NCBI GenBank assembly: GCA_003250275.1
Contig: QKGW01000116.1
Location: 1 to 8,311 of the forward strand
From: Alphaproteobacteria bacterium
Lineage (GTDB): Bacteria > Pseudomonadota > Alphaproteobacteria > Rhodospirillales > Rhodospirillaceae
Length of the DNA: 8,311 bases
Direction: 5' to 3'
This document shows positions 5,805 through 8,311 of this stretch, piece by piece; position 1 is the stretch's first letter; each line of letters begins with the position of its first letter. Under the pieces are notes generated by a model, which was not told the origin of the DNA, searched no databases, and was given only the letters and a program-made list of their open reading frames with translations. A program made the translations under genes and the position numbers.

Positions 5805-6275
5805 ATGCTCAAGGTCAACAAGCTGACGGACTACGCGGTCGTAGTGCTCTGCGACCTGTTGCGGGGCGATCGCCTGCGCTCCGCCGCCGATCTCGCCACC
5901 TCCTCGGGGGTGCCGTTGCCGACCGTGTCGAAGATCCTGAAGCAGCTCGCGCGCACCGGGATCCTGCAATCGGCACGCGGCGTGAATGGCGGTTATGGAT
6001 TTGCCCGTCCGCCGGCGGGGATTTCGATGGCGGAAGTGATTGAGGCCCTGGAAGGGCCGATCGCCGTCACCGGTTGCGTCGAGGAGTCGGGCGAGTGCTG
6101 CGAGTTCGTCCACCAGTGCCCGATGAGCGGGCATTGGAACGCGGTGAACGTCGCGATCCGCAAGTCGCTCGACGAGGTGCGGCTGATCGACATGTTGCCC
6201 GAGGCCCGGTTCATGGACCCCGAGGATTTGACCCGAGTGATCGCCGAGCGGCACGCCGCCGCGATGCAGGCGTAA
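5805..6275 (+). CDS. sufR: Rrf2/IscR-family SUF operon transcriptional regulator
   Basis: This 156-residue DNA-binding protein belongs to the Rrf2 family, in the subgroup found next to suf genes (SUF Fe-S assembly regulator type). It probably binds an Fe-S cluster and represses the following operon when clusters are sufficient. The winged helix-turn-helix covers about 1-70: KLTDYAVVVLCDL, then the recognition region SSGVPLPTVSKILKQLARTGILQSARGVNGGYGFARP (34-70). Candidate cluster ligands are C91, C98, C99 and C105. The order resembles IscR (C92, C98, C104), but spacing differs and there are two adjacent cysteines. The residue aligned with IscR E43 is S42. The ATG at 5805 matches the family N-terminus (MLKVNKLTDYA) and has GGGGAA 5 nt upstream. 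The sufB start follows 14 nt after the stop. The symbol is by role; iscR would be an equally used label. Confidence 0.88.
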   Translation: MLKVNKLTDYAVVVLCDLLRGDRLRSAADLATSSGVPLPTVSKILKQLARTGILQSARGVNGGYGFARPPAGISMAEVIEALEGPIAVTGCVEESGECCEFVHQCPMSGHWNAVNVAIRKSLDEVRLIDMLPEARFMDPEDLTRVIAERHAAAMQA

Positions 6276-6289
6276 GAGGAGACCGAGCG

Positions 6290-7747
6290 ATGCCATCGAC
6301 CACCGAAACCGTCGATACCGTCCACGAGTTCACGGGCGGCGCTTACAAGTACGGCTTCGTCACCGATGTCGAGATGGACGTCGCGCCGAAGGGGCTGAGC
6401 GAAGAGACGGTCCGCTTCATTTCGGCGAAGAAGAACGAGCCCGAGTGGCTGCTCGAATGGCGCCTCAAGGCGCTCGCGCTGTGGCAGAAGATGGAGGAGC
6501 CGTCCTGGGCGAAGGTCAGCTATCCGACAATCGATTATCAGGATCTCCACTATTACGCCGCGCCGAAGTCGACCGAGAACGCCCCGAAGTCGCTCGACGA
6601 CGTCGATCCGGAACTGCTCAAGACCTACGAGAAGCTCGGTATCCCGCTCAAGGAGCAGGAAATCCTCGCGGGCGTGGCGGTCGACGCGGTGTTCGACAGC
6701 GTTTCGGTGGCAACCACCTACAAGGCCAAGCTCGAGGAGAAGGGCATTATCTTCTGCTCGTTCTCCGAGGCGGTGCACCGCGCCCCCGAGCTGGTGAAGA
6801 AGTACCTCGGCTCGGTGGTGCCGCAGGGCGACAACTACTTCGCCTGCCTCAACTCGGCGGTGTTCTCCGACGGCTCGTTCGTGTTCGTGCCGAAGGGGGT
6901 GCGCTGCCCGATGGAGCTTTCCACCTACTTCCGCATCAACGCCCAGAACACCGGGCAGTTCGAGCGCACCCTGATCATCGTCGAGGAGGGGGCCTACGTC
7001 TCCTACCTCGAAGGCTGCACCGCGCCGCAGCGCGACGAGAACCAGCTTCACGCGGCGGTGGTCGAGCTGATCGCGCTCGACGACGCCGAGATCAAGTACT
7101 CGACGGTGCAGAACTGGTACCCGGGCGACGCCGAGGGCAAGGGCGGCATCTACAACTTCGTCACCAAGCGCGGCGCGTGCCGCGGCAAGCGCTCGAAGAT
7201 CTCCTGGACCCAGGTGGAGACCGGTTCGGCGGTGACGTGGAAGTATCCGAGCTGCATCCTCCAGGGCGACGACTCGGTGGGCGAGTTCTATTCGGTGGCG
7301 ATCACCAACAACGCCCAGCAGGCCGACACCGGCACTAAGATGATTCATATTGGCAAGAACACCCGCTCGACCATTGTTTCAAAAGGCATTGCCGCGGGTC
7401 ATTCGGACAACACCTACCGGGGTCTGGTGAAGGTGCTTGCCGGCGCCGAGGGGGCGCGCAACTACAGCCAGTGCGACAGCCTCCTGATCGGCGACAAGTG
7501 CGGCGCCCACACCGTGCCCTACATCGAGAGCCGCACGCCGTTCTCGACCCTCGAACACGAGGCCACCACCGCGCGCATCAGCGACGACCAGTTGTTCCTG
7601 TGCCGTCAGCGCGGTCTCTCTCCCGAGGAGGCGGTGGCCCTGATCGTCAACGGCTTCTGCAAGGAAGTCCTCCAGAACCTGCCGATGGAGTTCGCCGTCG
7701 AGGCGCAGAAACTCGTCGGCATCAGTCTCGAAGGCAGCGTCGGCTGA
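6290..7747 (+). CDS. sufB: Fe-S cluster assembly scaffold protein SufB
   Basis: SufB is the scaffold subunit of the cytoplasmic SufBC2D complex, on which Fe-S clusters are built with persulfide sulfur from SufS/SufE or a similar donor. The 485-residue product has normal length and the family sequence throughout: an N-terminal helical part, then the right-handed beta-helix core (for example KGVRCPMELSTYFRIN and EGCTAPQRDENQLHAAVVEL), and the C-terminal ending EFAVEAQKLVGISLEGSVG that contacts SufC. Counting back from the conserved C-terminus, C395 (SQCDSLLIG) corresponds to E. coli C405, and H423-E424 (EHEA) to H433-E434, residues implicated in cluster assembly. AGAGGAG lies 8 nt before the ATG at 6290; longer in-frame starts overlap the regulator and are rejected. 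A run of A/T-ending codons at 7334-7402 is unusual for this GC-rich gene. Identification is certain. Confidence 0.97.
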   Translation: MPSTTETVDTVHEFTGGAYKYGFVTDVEMDVAPKGLSEETVRFISAKKNEPEWLLEWRLKALALWQKMEEPSWAKVSYPTIDYQDLHYYAAPKSTENAPKSLDDVDPELLKTYEKLGIPLKEQEILAGVAVDAVFDSVSVATTYKAKLEEKGIIFCSFSEAVHRAPELVKKYLGSVVPQGDNYFACLNSAVFSDGSFVFVPKGVRCPMELSTYFRINAQNTGQFERTLIIVEEGAYVSYLEGCTAPQRDENQLHAAVVELIALDDAEIKYSTVQNWYPGDAEGKGGIYNFVTKRGACRGKRSKISWTQVETGSAVTWKYPSCILQGDDSVGEFYSVAITNNAQQADTGTKMIHIGKNTRSTIVSKGIAAGHSDNTYRGLVKVLAGAEGARNYSQCDSLLIGDKCGAHTVPYIESRTPFSTLEHEATTARISDDQLFLCRQRGLSPEEAVALIVNGFCKEVLQNLPMEFAVEAQKLVGISLEGSVG

Positions 7748-7778
7748 CCGCGCAAGTTCAGGAATACGGAGAAGATCG

Positions 7779-8311
7779 ATGAGCAACGGATTGGTAATCA
7801 AGGATTTGCGCGTCAACGTCGAGGACAAGGAGATCCTCAAGGGGATCAGCCTCACGGTCGAGCCGGGCAAGGTCCACGCGATCATGGGGCCGAACGGTTC
7901 GGGTAAGAGCACGCTCGCCCACGTGATCTCGGGCCGCCCCGGCTACGAGGTCACCGGCGGCTCGATCGAGTTCGACGGGCAGGACGTGCTGGAGCTGGAG
8001 CCGGAGGAGCGCGCCGCGCTCGGCCTGTTCCTCGCCTTCCAGTATCCGGTCGAAATCCCTGGCGTTACCAACACCACCTTCCTCAAGACCGCGCTCAATT
8101 CGATCCGCAGGGCGCGCGGGCAGAAGGAACTCGACCCGATGGCGTTCCTCAAGCTGCTGCGCGAGAAGGCGAAGCTACTGCAATTGCCCGAGGACATGCT
8201 CAAGCGCCCGCTCAACGTCGGCTTCTCCGGCGGCGAGAAGAAGCGCAACGAGATGGTGCAGATGGCGGTGCTCGCGCCCAAGCTCGCGATCCTCGACGAG
8301 ACCGACTCCGG
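7779..8311 (+). CDS. sufC: SUF complex ATPase SufC (3' end outside window)
   Basis: SufC is the ABC-type ATPase of the SufBC2D scaffold complex; ATP-driven dimerisation reshapes SufB-SufD during cluster assembly. It is a soluble ATPase, not a transporter. The first 177 codons are present of a protein usually about 250 residues long. Walker A GPNGSGKST is at 37-45, the Q-loop Gln is Q88 in LAFQYPVEIPGV, the ABC signature FSGGEKKRNEM at 149-159, and Walker B LAILDE ends at D173-E174. The sequence stops in the TDSG stretch just after Walker B, so the D-loop end and the H-loop histidine lie outside. FSGGEKKRNE and QYPVEIPGV are diagnostic of SufC among ABC ATPases. The start ATG has GGAG 7 nt upstream and lies 31 nt after sufB. 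SufD and a cysteine desulfurase would be expected next, but they are not visible. Confidence 0.96.
   Translation, partial: MSNGLVIKDLRVNVEDKEILKGISLTVEPGKVHAIMGPNGSGKSTLAHVISGRPGYEVTGGSIEFDGQDVLELEPEERAALGLFLAFQYPVEIPGVTNTTFLKTALNSIRRARGQKELDPMAFLKLLREKAKLLQLPEDMLKRPLNVGFSGGEKKRNEMVQMAVLAPKLAILDETDS

Noticed and set aside
5993..7348. 451-codon open frame on the - strand opposite the regulator and sufB
   Set aside because: Shadow of sufB; composition is rich in Leu/Arg/Val/His with no domain.
7748..7778. Terminator or separate promoter between sufB and sufC
   Set aside because: The 31-nt gap has no inverted repeat with a T-run and holds the sufC Shine-Dalgarno; continuous transcription is the simpler reading.

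Overview
The window is a GC-rich (well over 60% G+C by eye) bacterial chromosome segment. Gene content and protein style suggest an alphaproteobacterium, probably a Rhodospirillales-type lineage: a SUF-type Rrf2 regulator directly followed by sufB and sufC, and a cystathionine beta-lyase of the type common in that class. The taxonomy is inferred from the sequence alone. Nearly all of the window is ordinary housekeeping DNA. I found no mobile element, CRISPR array, RNA gene or phage gene.

Left part (1-2434). The first gene is the 3' part of an EamA/DMT-type membrane transporter (+ strand, start outside the window). It converges on, and overlaps by 26 bp, a CobW/G3E-family GTPase with a CxCC metal-binding motif (- strand). 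The GTPase is divergent from a small unrecognised gene on the + strand, predicted to encode an exported, Pro/Ala-rich protein of about 170 residues. The 121-bp gap between them holds a perfect 8-bp inverted repeat carrying a TTGACG -35-like hexamer in each direction, so the two genes probably share a back-to-back promoter region.

Middle part (2427-5557, - strand). Four tightly packed genes look like one operon transcribed right to left: a Nudix ADP-sugar pyrophosphatase, a two-domain 3-mercaptopyruvate sulfurtransferase (sseA-like), cystathionine beta-lyase (metC) and phosphoribosyl-AMP cyclohydrolase (hisI). Junctions are a 1-nt overlap, a 17-nt gap and a 1-nt gap. Two genes handle cysteine/homocysteine sulfur, one is a nucleotide hydrolase and one a histidine biosynthesis step.

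Right part (5805-8311, + strand). A SUF Fe-S assembly operon runs off the window: an Rrf2/IscR-like regulator with an altered cysteine pattern, sufB, and the first 177 codons of sufC. The 247-bp gap between the Nudix gene and the regulator contains the best regulatory signals. Two tandem 13-bp boxes match the IscR type-1 core (as I recall it, GACTRWWWYAGTC) at 11/13 and 12/13 positions and together form a larger imperfect palindrome. A Fur-like 15-bp imperfect palindrome follows. This suggests autoregulation by cluster status plus a possible iron input. The sulfur-handling operon on the other side of the gap may be linked to the Fe-S operon functionally, but the sequence does not prove it.
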